This document shows, in pieces, positions 21,212-32,059 of a DNA stretch of 64,000 bases. Within the stretch, counting starts at the first letter, position 1; every line of letters starts with the position of its first letter. The notes beneath the pieces were generated by a model, which saw nothing but the letters and a program-made list of their open reading frames with translations, was not told where the DNA came from and ran no database searches. The DNA lies in assembly GCF_027942865.1 (NCBI RefSeq), contig NC_134510.1, forward strand, positions 10,754,743 to 10,818,742. The letters are read 5' to 3'. The position numbers and the translations under genes are program-made. The stretch is from Odontesthes bonariensis. Taxonomy: Eukaryota; Chordata; Actinopteri; Atheriniformes; Atherinopsidae.

Positions 21212-21703
21212 ACAGCAGAAGTGTAAAGTGAAACATGCTGTGTGTGTTACTGTGCTCATGAGTATTATTTCATGTCTTCTGCTGTGACAGAGGTCGTACT
21301 AATTCTGTGAATTACAACATTCGCTTTGCTCCAATCGTGCAGTTGTGTGGCATCATCACACTTACACTGATTTTTATTTGAAAATGTCTGACTGTTTCTG
21401 CAGAGGTGACATGTGGTTTTATCACAAGTGCTTCTACTTCTGCTCAGTTAACATGTTAAACATGATCTTTTTAAAACAACCTGATGTGTAATTTAAAGTG
21501 TGCGTTCTTTATCTCAACAGTTAGGTGTTAGAAATGAGCAGTTTCTCCTCTCTCAGGTAGATGTGGTATTTATCAAAATCCCTTCCTATAATTGTACATT
21601 TTAGTTAACAGAGTCAAATAATCTGAGATGGAGACAGGATTCTAAATTGTTAGTGTTGCTGGGTTTCAGGGTGAGAAATGAATTACACGTTAAAGTGAAA
21701 TGA
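21212..21703 (+). repeat. 7SL downstream flank and start of a second F block
   Basis: Continues the 7SL unit (matches 44308-44800) and at 21572 re-enters block F. F is cut at 21703 by the 3' end of a LINE. No gene seen. Confidence 0.8.
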
Positions 21704-22499
21704 TCAAATCAAATTTATTTGTATAGCACATTTCATGTACAAAACAATTCAAAGTGCTTTACATAAAATAAAAACATTGCAGCAGGGAAGAAGCATTAAA
21801 AAATACATAAAAGAATATAAAGAGAAACAAATAAAATCATTTAAATGAATTTAAAAACAAGCAACAGTCCAGATAAGTTCAAAGATATCGTGCAGATTAC
21901 ATGCATAGACACATGAGAACAGAAATGTTTTTAACCTGGATTTAAAAATGTCTACATTTGGTGAAAGTTTAATCTCCACTGGCAGTTTGTTCCACTTGTT
22001 TGCAGCATAACAGCTAAATGCTGCTTCTCCATGTTTAGTCTGGACTCTGGACTGGACCAGCTGACCTGAGTCCTTGGATCTAACAGCTCTGCTGGGTTTA
22101 TATTCTCTGAACATATCACAGATGTATTTTGGGCCTAAACCGTTCTGGGATTTGTAAACCATCAGCAGGCTTTTAAAATCTATTCTGTGACTGACTGGAA
22201 GCCAGAGTAAAGATTTTAAAACTGCTGTGATGTGTTCAGATCTCTCAGTCCGGGTTAAAACTCCAGCAGCAGCGTTCTGGATGAGCTGCAGATGTTTAAT
22301 GCTCTTTTTGGGAAGTCCAGTTAAAAGAGCGTTACAGTAATGGAGTCTACTGGAGATGAATGCATGGATGAGTTGCTCCTGGTGTTTTTGGGAGAGGAAA
22401 CCTTTAATTCTGTTGATGTTTCTGAGATGGTAAAAAGCTGCCTTGGTGACAGCTTTGATGTGGCTGCTGAAAGTCAGATCTGAGTCTATAGTCAGGTTC
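21704..22499 (-). mobile_element. CR1/L2/Rex1-like LINE, 3' part
   Basis: On the - strand, 21851 to about 22500 reads the C-terminal end of a non-LTR reverse transcriptase: FISSRLHYCNALLTGLP, then LIQNAAAGVLTRT, LLWLPVSHRIDFKSLLMVYK and NKWNKLPVEIKLSP. This is the thumb and C-terminal region shared by CR1/L2/Rex1-like fish LINEs. The 3' UTR ends AAAGCACTTTGAATTG and a TTTGAT-type tail at 21704 inside block F. The 5' part, including the endonuclease and the catalytic YADD, is absent (5' truncation), and a MITE takes over at 22499. One frame is open, so the copy is fairly young. Confidence 0.85.
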
Positions 22500-23206
22500 A
22501 CTGTGTACTTTTGTGGGAATTTTTTGGGGATTTGTTGACCTATATATTTTTGGAATCTGCAGACCTTGGGGATTCCAAAAACCAATGTTGCCACTTGAAC
22601 AGACACCTGTATGGCGGCCATTTTGGAATTTCAAAATGTGCGCCATAAAATACAGAATTTCAGCTACCTTGGCCTCTAAACAACCTAAAAACTTAATTTA
22701 ACATGCCAATCCTATGTTTTCTTGGTCAAGGAATCCAATGGTGACTTCAAAATTATGCTCAGAATCGTGCTGTGGTGCCCCCAAGGGGTGGGAAAGAAAA
22801 TCGCTACCCTTCTTACTGCCCCCTCAAGTAACATACATCCCTGATTCTTGAGAGTTGGGACAAAGCATGTCCCACATAGAAAAGTGAAATTTATATCAAA
22901 ATTCAAGCAGTTCATGAATCCCATTAAAATCAGGAAAAAACATGGTCTGTGATATCCCTGAGGACCTCTTTCCATTCCTCTGCCTGTGGTGAATGCAAGA
23001 ATACCACGCGCTTGTAAGTCAACCATTTTTAGCTATTTTGATATAAAATACAATAGTGGATTTAATTATAGAATTTTATTGAGATTATTAAGACAGTTGC
23101 TAGTTAGTAGCCTAACTGCCAAAATTAGCTGGCTGATTGCTGGAATGTTGGAACGATCAACAAATCCCCAAAAAATTCCCACAAAAGTACATTTTTGTAC
23201 ACAGTG
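22499..23206. mobile_element. MITE with ~45-bp terminal inverted repeats
   Basis: CACTGTGTAC and TTTTGTGGGAATTTTTTGGG at the left recur inverted at 23156-23206. The interior has no coding potential. The repeats extend a few bases outward with imperfect match (AGTCAGGTT / AACCTGACT), so the exact ends and target duplication are unclear. It lies at the broken 5' end of the LINE. Confidence 0.7.
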
Positions 23207-23324
23207 AACCTGACTACTATTAAACTTTCCCCTTTGCATTAGGTCAGTTGGTTGAGTGAGCGTGTTATGTTGTTACAAGTTATTATTAGTAGAGTTTATT
23301 TTTTCACTTTGTTCTCCTTTAAGT

Positions 23325-23480
23325 AAGTAAGTAAACTTTATTTTATATTGCACCTTTCACAGATAAAGATCACAAAGTGCTTTACAATCAAATACATAAA
23401 AACAATTATAAGAAAACGCCACCAATAAAACAAATGAGTAATTATAAAGTCATAAAAGACGAAAGAGACCATACAAAGAT
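23325..23480 (-). mobile_element. LINE 3' tail remnant
   Basis: Reading the - strand, CAAAGCACTTTGTGATC-like sequence and an AT-rich end with a GTAA-type simple tail (AAGTAAGTAAGTAAAC, + strand) resemble fish LINE 3' UTRs. It is followed at 23480-23496 by an AT dinucleotide run. Too short to name the family. Confidence 0.4.
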
Positions 23481-23764
23481 ATATATATATATATATGGGT
23501 TCATTGTCACATGCTCTTGATTGTTTTAAATTCTTTATCAATTATTTTCAGGTAAATAAAAACCCATTTCTGTCAGAAACACTTTCGTCAAAACGAGACG
23601 AGAACAGAGATGAATTTCAGAAGCTTAATCTGAATGCATACAATTTATGTTTGGCGGTATGGCTCTGTTCGGAGGAAGTTCCCGACTTTCCCATGAGCTC
23701 CATGGAAGCCAAGACAGGGAACAGCAGCATCCTCAGGTGGAGTGCCTTCCATTTGCTGTAAAGG

Positions 23765-23910
23765 CAACAAACCCCCCAAACAGACCATACTGAAACGCAG
23801 CCAGCCAATTGGATTGTTGGACCAGGGTGTCCTACAACCCCCCAAGTGACCATACCGGAATGCAGCCAGCCAATTGATAAGTTGGAACCAGGGTATCCTA
23901 CCCCCCCCAA
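23765..23910 (+). repeat. Two tandem units of ~64 bp
   Basis: CCCCCCAA, GACCATAC, GCAGCCAGCCAATTG and ACCAGGGT occur twice in the same order. A small local duplication; no function visible. Confidence 0.7.
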
Positions 23911-24134
23911 CGATTTATTAGCTACCAACGTGTGACACCATTATGATTAGTAGTAGTATATTACAAAATAATTATTAAACCGCGACTAAGCTTGACGTTA
24001 AAAAGGTGGAACTGCCGTAGGCTCACATTAACACAGACTGAAATGTGATGCGAGTATTTAATTGGGGCAAGCATTGAACTCAACCACTTAGGTACACCAT
24101 AAAAATATATTCAGTCTCCACAGCAGCGACAGCG

Positions 24135-24372
24135 CTTTGCGGCAGGGCAAAGCAGAGCAAGATCCAAGCAAAGCAGTAAGATCCAAGCAAGCAGAACAGG
24201 ATCCAAGCAAGCAGAGCAACATCCGAGCCAAGACAGCAAAACGAGAGCCAAGCAAGCAGAACAAGATCCAAGCAAGCAGAACAGGATCCAAGCAAGCAGA
24301 GCAACATCCAAGCAAGCAGAGCAAGATCCGATCCAAGACAGCAAAACGAGATCCAAGCAAAGCAGAGCCTTA
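24135..24372 (+). repeat. Minisatellite of ~20-22 bp units (GATCCAAGCAAGCAG)
   Basis: About eleven copies of GATCCAAGCAAGCAGARCA with small variation. All six frames are partly open because of the repeat, and the predicted peptides are simple repeats (AEQDPSK, ACLDLVL). I do not call a gene. Confidence 0.88.
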
Positions 24373-26589
24373 ACACACTTCACCTGACCACCTAGGAAGT
24401 TAAAGTCACCGTGAGCTTGCATATTTTCCTATCCACACAATTGAAAAGCCATAAAGCATGACACAATGACCTCTGTCATTGCTGTTCGTGCCATCAATTC
24501 CGGGAGCGGTTTTAATGATTTGACTTCATCCCAAATTTATTTGCGATCTTAATCAGCATCTTTCATGCAAAGTTAAGCCCTACCAGTGGCTCTTGTTTTA
24601 TTTAACAGAGGCACAGCTGCACGATTTTTTTTTTTTTTTATAAATACCAGTAGGCAGCTATTCTAAGTGGAAAAACCGTCAATGACCCATTGAAAACTAC
24701 CTTCCCAACGCACAAACTCCAGCTAGCTAAACATCAGCTTATAGCAGGTTTAAGTAAAAATATACTGAAAATCTAGCTGTGGCAAGATGACACGTAGCAT
24801 GGCAACTTGCATCAACAGGGCATCACAATGCTTAGTAAGCAGAGAACAGGATGCCATTTATTTCAACTTCCAAGAAGACCGGCAGCCTCCAAAATGACAA
24901 AATGAGAAGAGGCAAGTGCTTCCTAACACGAGCACATCACATGCATAAGTTGTATACAAATTCCCAGAGCAACACTCAGTATTTGCAAGCAAGAAACTAA
25001 AGGGAAGAAAGAAAAGCCTCCAGTGTTTCCTGCAACATGTTTCTCAGAGGTTCATCTTGCACCAGTACTTACTGGACAGATTGCTCTTTTATCAGTTCAC
25101 AGCTGAAATCAGCTTTTACAGGCTGCTTCTCACAGAAGGAAAAAGGACAACGCTCCTCCTGAAGGGATAAAGGCTCGTGTATACTTCGCAGCAGTGTATC
25201 GCAGTGAGCTTGTCGCAGACACGACGCAGTTTTTTTTGATTTATGCCTTGAAGCACTGTCTGCGCTATGTTAATCCCACGCCACAACGCAAGAGGGACAA
25301 TCACGAACAAGCTAGGATTGTGGGGTTACGGTTACGGAGGTCATTCAACAACAATGCGACTGGACGAACTGCTACAGATGTCAGATCCTTTAAATCAGAG
25401 TGCATCACTGATCTCAAGTGCCATCTTGTGTTTATGCTCAGCCTTTAAACACAAAACTGTTGGACGCATTGTGCCTGAAATTGTCCCCTAAATGGCCCCA
25501 AAGAAACGAGTGAGGACGGCAGGGATTGTTTGGACGGGAAGCACAAAGCCAGTTGCCAGTACTTATGATTCTCTTAGTATATGAGCATCGCAGCTCACAC
25601 AGCAGTGCTCAGGAGAGCAGTATGTATCCTTATGATATGGTGTTATTTGTAGCTTAGAGGACTGGCTTAGAGCATAAGACTAGCTATCTTATTGTCAGTT
25701 ATAGAGCGTTAAATAAAGGATTCCTGTTAGAGGCAATAGCTGTGTTTTACTGGACAAGTCTCTTTAAATCGCTCTATATGAGCGTCTGTAGAGACCTCCA
25801 CTGTTTAAAAATTTATAATTCCCAGAGCTCATTTACCAGTTGAATATTTATTCAAAGGTAGTTCAGTCAGCCAAGTACACTTAGGCTCCATTGTTTAACG
25901 ATTGCCTAGCTAATCAGCCTCTTACTGTTGCTTTTGTTAAGCATAAAATGCAGCTAAGTAGTGAAGTTTCACTGTAGGTCTCTGGAGGATGTTATACGAC
26001 GAAGTGCATTCCTATAGCAAACAGGGTAGCATCCTGACGTTCTTCTCTTCAGGATCAAACCTTTTCAGGGCCTATCAACGATGAGCCGAATTAATACAAG
26101 CAGAACATACATGAGCAATAATAATCACAGTGGATCTACATGAGAGCAATTCGACCACAGCCACAGTTGGGCTTCATTCACAAAATGCTTTTGTATCCAT
26201 CCATTCTTCATCCATTGAGCATGGGATTCAGTTCATGACACCGTGGTCATTTCAGCAGCAGAACAGCTCTGACTTTGCATTCTCCATGCACAGAATTGAT
26301 TCTCCCTCCACTGAGTTCACAGTGAAACCCTGAAAACTTGTCAATGAATCTCTGATTTTATTATAAAAGCACTCACTTCACTTTACCTGGCAGCTTGCAT
26401 TCAATACAGTGGGAAAAAATAAAAATAGACTTGCTTGCTAGTGGATAAACGAGCAATGCTGTAGCTAGCACTGGGAGGAGGAACTAGTCCAAACAATGAT
26501 TCCGACATTGACCGAGGAAAGGCAATAGTTGTTAATCCTCTGACTCACATCACCTCCCACTGTATCCACAGGCACAAGCACTCACACCC
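24373..26589. other. Anonymous DNA, nothing recognised
   Basis: No long frame, RNA gene or clear repeat is seen, apart from a T run near 24627-24639 and short AT-rich stretches. Small frames around 25200-25490 match nothing I know. Confidence 0.5.
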
Positions 26590-26960
26590 GACACGACAGG
26601 TGACGCCGCACCCATCAGACTGTAATGCAGACAATGCCGATCAACAGCGTGTAGCGCCAGAGGCGCGCGCTCCACCTTAGAGCATCACCGCGAGGATCCA
26701 CGGACCAATAGTCACGCAAAATCATGTGAATCGGTGTAAAATAAGCCGCGTGTCTAACCGCGGCAAGCCCTGCCACGTACAGGAGCCTGCCGCGGCCTAC
26801 CTTGACTCTGACCGCGGCACGCTGTGACAGCTCGCCCGGTGTCGCGTCTTGGCTCGGCTGAATGTCCTCCACGCGTCCATCTCAGCCGAATCTCAGCCGA
26901 ATCTCCGACTCCGCCGGCAGCGGGGATCCATGCAGGACGACAGGGTAAGCAGCACAATAA
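26590..26960. promoter_or_regulatory. CpG-rich stretch, possible promoter/first exon
   Basis: About 370 bp is much richer in CG dinucleotides (GCGCGCG, CCGCGG, CGCGTC) than the AT-rich surroundings, as in a fish CpG island. On the + strand an ATG at 26863 opens MSSTRPSQPNLSRIS... and the frame meets a donor-like GACAGG/GTAAGC near 26945. On the - strand a shorter frame reaches CAAG/GTAGGCC. Neither reading can be confirmed. Alternative: a decayed GC-rich repeat. Confidence 0.35.
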
Positions 26961-27809
26961 TAATACTAGCGTCGGCGCGTATGCTAATCGGAGTTACGTC
27001 TTGTAAGCAGAAGCAAAACTTTTTGCCCCTACGCGGGGAGCTGCTGTGGAAGGCTGCAAGCAGAGAGCAAAAAAAAGCAGTGACAGCAAACCAAGTTTAA
27101 ATGAAGTGCCCCAAATGCTAGCATCCAATTGCGAGCATCAGTTGATTACCCATTGAGCGCAGCTGGCCATAAGGATTGGGTCGGCGTCAGCCAATAGGCA
27201 AAGGAGAAACAAGCACATCACACATTGAATTTCATCCGAGCTGCTTCCTGGGTAAGTGTTAACTGAGCTATGTTTTGACCAGTTATCCTTAAACAGTCTG
27301 AGGAATCAGATGAGATCTGATTGTTATCATCCTGAAGATACCATTTTCTTTTTTTCCTTAACAGTGACAGTAAAATTAAGCAAGAACCAGTAAAGGGATA
27401 ATCAGATTTTTTATTTTTTATTTCCAACTTCTGTCACAGCAATGCTGTGTGAACATGAAATGTTTACAATGTATGCATTAACAGCAACCTTTGGTGCACA
27501 AGGTTCTTCCTGTTAAATTATGATAACTAAAGAAATTAGTTTTTATTTTTTATTGTTTTTTTTATTTTTTTTTGCCGATCGTTGAAGTGATCATTGTTGA
27601 AGTGGAAAGATAGTGAATTAGGGTGATGGAGGACAGGAAGAGGAGTGGGATGGAAAGATGGAGGAAAGGAAGAGAGATAGAGGGGGTTGAAGAGAAGGAG
27701 GAAAGGAAGAGAGGGGGAGACAGGAATGCGGAGATGGTGGAATGGGTGAGGTAGGTCGATGACAAGTAGAGGAGGAGTGGAGAGAATGTGATGTAGGTGT
27801 GTGACTCAG
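26961..27809. other. Anonymous and low-complexity DNA
   Basis: 27340-27580 is T-rich. 27600-27860 is purine-rich on the + strand (GGAGGAAAGGAAGAG type) and adjoins the partial coiled-coil gene copy. No other feature seen. Confidence 0.5.
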
Positions 27810-28290
27810 CAGGTAAGATGGGAGAGGTGAGGATCAAGATAGATGGAGGCCAGGTCAGATAGAAGCATCTGTTTTTTCTGTTCCTCCGCATATTTTGTCA
27901 TTTCCTCCTGAATTTCTTTCTTTTCCTTCTCCAAATCATTTTGAACTGCCTGCAGGCATTTGCTTCTCTCATCTAGATCTTTCTGTTGTTCTTGTAGATT
28001 TGTATTTTTTGGCCTAATTCTGTCCTCTCCTCTTGGAGTTCTTTCTTCTCCACCTCCAACTCTTTCTTTTCTGCTTCAAGTTTTAAGAATGCATCTTTTA
28101 ATTGTTTAGCTTCGTCCTCTTGATGGCTTTGGGCTGTCCGCAGGAGTTTCATTTCCTCATTGAGGTCTTTCTGTTGTTCTTCTCGTTGTTTCTGTATTTG
28201 AGCCAAGGCTCTCCTCTCCTTCTGCAGTTCTTTTTTTTCTATCCGTGTCCTTTTAATTTCTTCTTTGAGATTTATGTTGATATCTTTAAT
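27810..28290 (-). pseudogene. Partial downstream copy of the coiled-coil gene
   Basis: 28290 down to about 27896 repeats 29000-28613 of the gene upstream almost exactly (residues AQIQKQREEQQKDL to EKKEIQEE). One T is missing from a T run near 28008, so the frame of the parent is lost after LGQK. After the shared block the copy goes its own way (EEMTKYAEEQKKQMLLSDL..., then stop near 27811). It may be a failed duplication, or an alternative 3' exon if spliced past the shift. The block edges are sharp at 28285, next to ATTTATGTTG. Confidence 0.7.
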
Positions 28291-28321
28291 TTAAATGTGT
28301 CACTATTATGGTAGTAGCTGG

Positions 28322-29584
28322 TCAAGAAGCAGCTTCTTTGTGATCCTTTGTGCAGAGCCAGCTCAAGAATCCCCACCTTCTCTTCTTCTTTCCTTTCGCT
28401 GTCTTAACTTCATTGTCTTGCTGCTCTTCCCCTGCATCTGTCTTTTGTTTTTTACTCTTCTTTCTGTGCAACGTCCACCAGCGTCTCTCCTTGTTTTTCA
28501 ACTCACTCTTGTCCGACACTCTTTGCTTTTCCGCCTCCAGTCGTTGATTATCCTGAGGTGGCGTGTTCTTTTCTTTGTCCTGCTGCAGTTGTTTTGTCTC
28601 TTCGGCAATTTTCATCTTTTCCTCCTGAATTTCTTTCTTTTCCTTCTCCAAATCATTTTGAACTGCCTGCAGGCATTTGCTTCTCTCATCTAGATCTTTC
28701 TGTTGTTCTTGTAGATTTGTATTTTTTTGGCCTAATTCTGTCCTCTCCTCTTGGAGTTCTTTCTTCTGCACCTCCAACTCTTTCTTTTCTGCTTCCAGTT
28801 TTAAGAATGCATCTTTTAATTGTTTAGCTTCGTCCTCTTGATGGCTTTGGGCTGTCCGCAGGAGTTTCATTTCCTCATTGAGGTCTTTCTGTTGTTCTTC
28901 TCGTTGTTTCTGTATTTGAGCCAAGGCTCTCCTCTCCTCCTGCAGTTCTTTTTTTTCTATCCGTGTCCTTTTAATTTCTTCTTTGAGATTTATGTTGTCC
29001 TCCAACAGTACCTTCAAATGTGTGTTCTCTTTATGTAATTGCGTCTTTTCACTTTCTAATTGTTCCCTCTCATTGTCCAGTATTTTTTTAGACTCTTCCA
29101 TCTCGTTGTTTATGATTTTTTTTGCCAGTTCAATCTGTTTTTTTTCTTCCTCGAAATATTTTGCCAGTTCCTCCTTTTTCTTGTTCAGTTTTACAATCGC
29201 CTCCTCTGTTTTATTCCTCTCCTCACATGATTTTTCCTCCTCTTCCGGCTGTTTTTTAAAGAGCAAATTTATCTTTGCTCTTTCAAGTTGTTCCGTCTGC
29301 TCGGCTTCCATTTTCTTTTGCTGCAGTTTTTTGTTTTTTGCTTCCATTTGAGCTTTTAGCTTTTTTTCCTCCATCTGCAGTTTCCTATTGTCCTCGTTTT
29401 CTTTTTTAACGGACTCTTCAAATTTTTCCTTGGCCTCCTTGAAAGCTCTCTTTACTGCTTTTCTTTCCTCTTGCTGAGCGGACGTCTCACTCTCAATAGA
29501 GGTATTCTTGGTCTCACACTTTCTCGACTGGAGAAGGTTTTGCCTTTCTGCCACCAGCTGATCCACTCTCTGTCTAAAAGCCAT
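28322..29584 (-). CDS. Coiled-coil protein, 420 residues, unrecognised family
   Basis: A single long frame from ATG at 29584 (context CACCACGATGG, an excellent Kozak match) to TGA at 28322. The opening is MAFRQRVDQLVAERQNLLQ. From about residue 35 to 370 the protein is almost only Lys, Glu, Gln, Leu and Arg in heptads, a long coiled coil. The end is basic and aromatic: KKKRRWGFLSWLCTKDHKEA. No catalytic domain, signal peptide or membrane span is seen. The frame could be extended by 20 hydrophobic codons to 29644, but TTTTCTTCTGTACAG at about 29602-29616 looks like a splice acceptor, so those codons are probably intron. Function unknown; a scaffold, or a tail exon of a larger gene of GIMAP or golgin-like type, is possible. 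A low-complexity frame this long without stops supports selection or youth. Confidence 0.6.
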   Translation of the reverse strand: MAFRQRVDQLVAERQNLLQSRKCETKNTSIESETSAQQEERKAVKRAFKEAKEKFEESVKKENEDNRKLQMEEKKLKAQMEAKNKKLQQKKMEAEQTEQLERAKINLLFKKQPEEEEKSCEERNKTEEAIVKLNKKKEELAKYFEEEKKQIELAKKIINNEMEESKKILDNEREQLESEKTQLHKENTHLKVLLEDNINLKEEIKRTRIEKKELQEERRALAQIQKQREEQQKDLNEEMKLLRTAQSHQEDEAKQLKDAFLKLEAEKKELEVQKKELQEERTELGQKNTNLQEQQKDLDERSKCLQAVQNDLEKEKKEIQEEKMKIAEETKQLQQDKEKNTPPQDNQRLEAEKQRVSDKSELKNKERRWWTLHRKKSKKQKTDAGEEQQDNEVKTAKGKKKRRWGFLSWLCTKDHKEAAS

Positions 29585-29707
29585 CGTGGTGAGAAACAAA
29601 GACACTGTACAGAAGAAAATAATTATATTGATAATGATAACCACAATAATGATAATAATTATACTGGAAATTAACTTAATTCTTATGGTAGTATACTTGT
29701 GGGGAAG

Positions 29708-29778
29708 TCAAGATGATGTCATCTTGATGATGTCATAAGCACTTTGATGTACTATGATGTCATAGTACATCAAGGTGC
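29708..29778. promoter_or_regulatory. Two palindromes centred on TGATGTCA upstream of the coiled-coil gene
   Basis: 29708-29727 is a perfect 20-bp palindrome-like repeat (TCAAGATGA-TG-TCATCTTGA). 29739-29778 is a 19-bp stem with a TG loop and one mismatch. Each centre is TGATGTCA, one base from the CRE TGACGTCA, and a further TGATGTCA lies between them at about 29727-29734. They sit 125-195 bp upstream of the start codon. They could be ATF/CREB-family sites or the core of a tiny foldback repeat. Confidence 0.45.
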
Positions 29779-29834
29779 CTAAGCCCCTCCTCCAAAGAGT
29801 TGCTATGGAAACAAGTTTCTACACAAAAGTGCTC

Positions 29835-29890
29835 TGGAGAATTCAGTTCAATTCAATGATAATTTGTTAATCCCCAAAGGGAAATGATAT
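29835..29890 (-). mobile_element. LINE 3' tail remnant
   Basis: On the - strand it reads TTTCCCTTTGGGGATTAACA then an ATTGAATTGAA tail, the widespread fish LINE 3' terminus. Only the last few dozen bases are present. Confidence 0.5.
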
Positions 29891-30484
29891 TGCTGCAGTA
29901 TGAATTAATTACACTTAAAGAGATGCTATATAAAAATCAATAACAGCATTAAACATGGCAAACATGTTAAAAATGGAAGTGTAGGAAGGAGGAAGGAATG
30001 GTAGATATCTTCAGAGATGGCCATCAGTGGGATGGGCTGTTGTTTTTGAAGCTGATGAGTGCACATGCAGCACATTGGAAGGTAACACTGGTGAACTCTC
30101 TCAGTTGACCACATGGACAGGAACTCACAGCCAAAAGTTTAACATCTGGGGTAAAGAGACAGGTATCATTGGAAAACTCAGTAAGCTGCTCCAAAAAAAA
30201 AAAGCTCAGTAGAAAATCCCAAGACAGTATGTCCAGAACTACTGCATCAGGCTGCCTGCCTCTAAGGCAGCGGCATTCTGGAACCTCTAGAATGGAGTTG
30301 TGTGGGGACATTTAACTTCTTAAAAGGAACTGGCTATCAAAATTTGGATAGAATATTTTTGTTTCAGTCAACAAATCTAAAGTTTGTATATTTTTTATTC
30401 CTCCCAATGAATTTTCATATCATTTCTTGCTAGATTTAACAGCTTCAGGGATCCTTTTATGCTGGCTGCATGATGCTGAAGGTT
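29891..30484. other. Anonymous DNA
   Basis: A - strand frame of 95 codons at 30024-30311 has no known domain. An A11 run lies at about 30195. Nothing else seen. Confidence 0.45.
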
Positions 30485-30770
30485 TGTACTGCCACTTCAC
30501 GGCAAGAAGGTTGGTGGTTCAAATCTGAGCTGGAGCCTTTCCATGTGGAGTTTGCGTGTTCCCCCTGCGCATGTGTGGCTGCTCCCTGGACACTCCAGCG
30601 TCTTCCTACAGTCCAAACACTTGCATGTGAGCTTAATTGGTGATTCTAAATTGACCCTATGAGTGAGTGTGTGTGCATGGCTGTCTCATTTATTTCTGTG
30701 TTGGTCCTGGGATAGACTGGCTACCTGTCCAGGGTGTCACCTGCATCACGCTCAATGGCAGCTGGGATTG
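30485..30770 (+). mobile_element. Old copy of a common fish SINE/LINE-tail repeat
   Basis: Matches by eye a repeat frequent in teleosts: a tRNA-like B box GGTTCAAATC near 30515, then GTGGAGTTTGCGTGTTC, CTTAATTGGTGATTCTAAAT, and CTACCTGTCCAGGGTGTCAC. Many substitutions make it an old copy. The exact family name is uncertain. Confidence 0.6.
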
Positions 30771-31458
30771 ACGCCATGGAAGCTGCACTCTTTCATTTCA
30801 ATATCAGAGATATGAAAAAAGTGAAAATGGTTATTATAAAGGTAATGTCCACAAAAATGTACCAGTTTTCCAGAATAAAGTAGTTTGTAAAGTGGTGGAA
30901 AATGAAAAATAATGGATTTGTTATTTATTTGTCTATTCAATGATATTTGTTCTGTTATAATATCTATATGTTTATCCTAACTTTATTCATTATTTGCATC
31001 ATGTTATTCATAGCCAGGCCAATTCATTTCACTGGCACAGACATTTATTTAGTTACTTATCAATCTTTTTTTTGTTTGTTTGTTTTTTAACTTTTAACTA
31101 GAATGTATTCTCTAGAATAAATGTAACGTTCTCCAAAAAAAGAGCTCTAAAGTGACTGTGCTGAGAGAAACCAACGTGGCTTACAGTTATGTGGCTTCTT
31201 TAAAATACTGTCATTTTAGACATTTTTCTGAAATACAAGGACTTAGACTTTGTCAAAGGGCAAAAAGTTAGATCAGCGAGGTGATAGACAGTAAGTAATA
31301 GAGAGCCATAGTGGACTGCTGTGAATGTATCGCTTCAGCTTCAGAATACTTTTTTAAAAACTTCATTCGTACGAGATCACCTTCACTGTCATACTGCTCA
31401 GATTGTATTACGTTTAATTAGGAAGTATGTTTTATACATTTAAGTAAAAGTAACAACA
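30771..31458. other. Anonymous AT-rich DNA
   Basis: No gene or repeat recognised apart from homopolymer runs. Confidence 0.45.
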
Positions 31459-31977
31459 CAATTAGGGATGCACCGATACCACTTTTTTTCAAACCGATAC
31501 GATACCGATACTTGGATCTACCACAAAAAAATGTAATGAATTGGAAGACAGGTTTTGGTCTCACTAGCCCAGTGGTTCCCAAACTTTTTGTGCCAAAGGC
31601 ACACCAAAGGACAAGTAAAAATCTCAAGGCACACCTATTGTGCCAAATAGCCCTTATAACATGTGTTATCATTCATATCATGTAAAATATCTGTAAATGT
31701 GCATAATTATTTACTAATGCCAAATACAATGTGACAAGACAACTATTACTCATGAAATATTTATTAACAAAATATTTCAAAAATTAATTTGAAACTTTAT
31801 CAAATGAGGCTTCATCAAAGCAGCAACAGTCATTTAAACCAGAGAGTCACAAAATTAAAAATGAGGCAAAGGAAACTCAGCACGCAGAAATTTAGCATAG
31901 AGAACTGTCAATGCAAGGAAGCCACTTTGTCCATGGTCCTGAACTACAAATTATTATTGCAACATTTCAGCGATCAG
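31459..31977. mobile_element. hAT terminal fragments
   Basis: TAGGGATGCACCGATACC followed by ACCGATAC repeats at 31463-31510 is the terminus of a common fish hAT family. CAGTGGTTCCCAAACTTTTTG at about 31570 is the terminus of a second hAT (Charlie-like) family. Partners at the other ends are not found, so both are remnants. Confidence 0.55.
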
Positions 31978-32059
31978 CATGGATGGCTGAGTTGTCTAAG
32001 GCACTGCGTTCAGGTCGCAATCTTCCCTGGAGGCGTGGGTTCAAATCCCACTCCTGACA
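31978..32059 (+). pseudogene. tRNA-Leu (CAG), 5' acceptor strand damaged
   Basis: From GGATGGCTGA to CTCCTGACA it matches tRNA-Leu-CAG, but the 5' acceptor strand GTCAGGA is altered at the array edge and the D and anticodon stems carry changes. Confidence 0.75.

Noticed and set aside
24080-24422. Leu/Cys-rich and Lys/Gln-rich frames of 78-103 codons
   Set aside because: Translations of a 20-22-bp minisatellite; open in most frames.
26615-26872. - strand frame MEDIQPSQ... ending in a hydrophobic stretch
   Set aside because: Its first codon is GTG, not ATG, so it is not a credible eukaryotic start; the ATG nearby is in another frame.
29585-29644. 20-residue hydrophobic extension of the coiled-coil protein as a membrane anchor
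   Set aside because: The codons lie in AT-rich sequence ending in a splice-acceptor-like TTCTTCTGTACAG; the ATG at 29584 has much better context.
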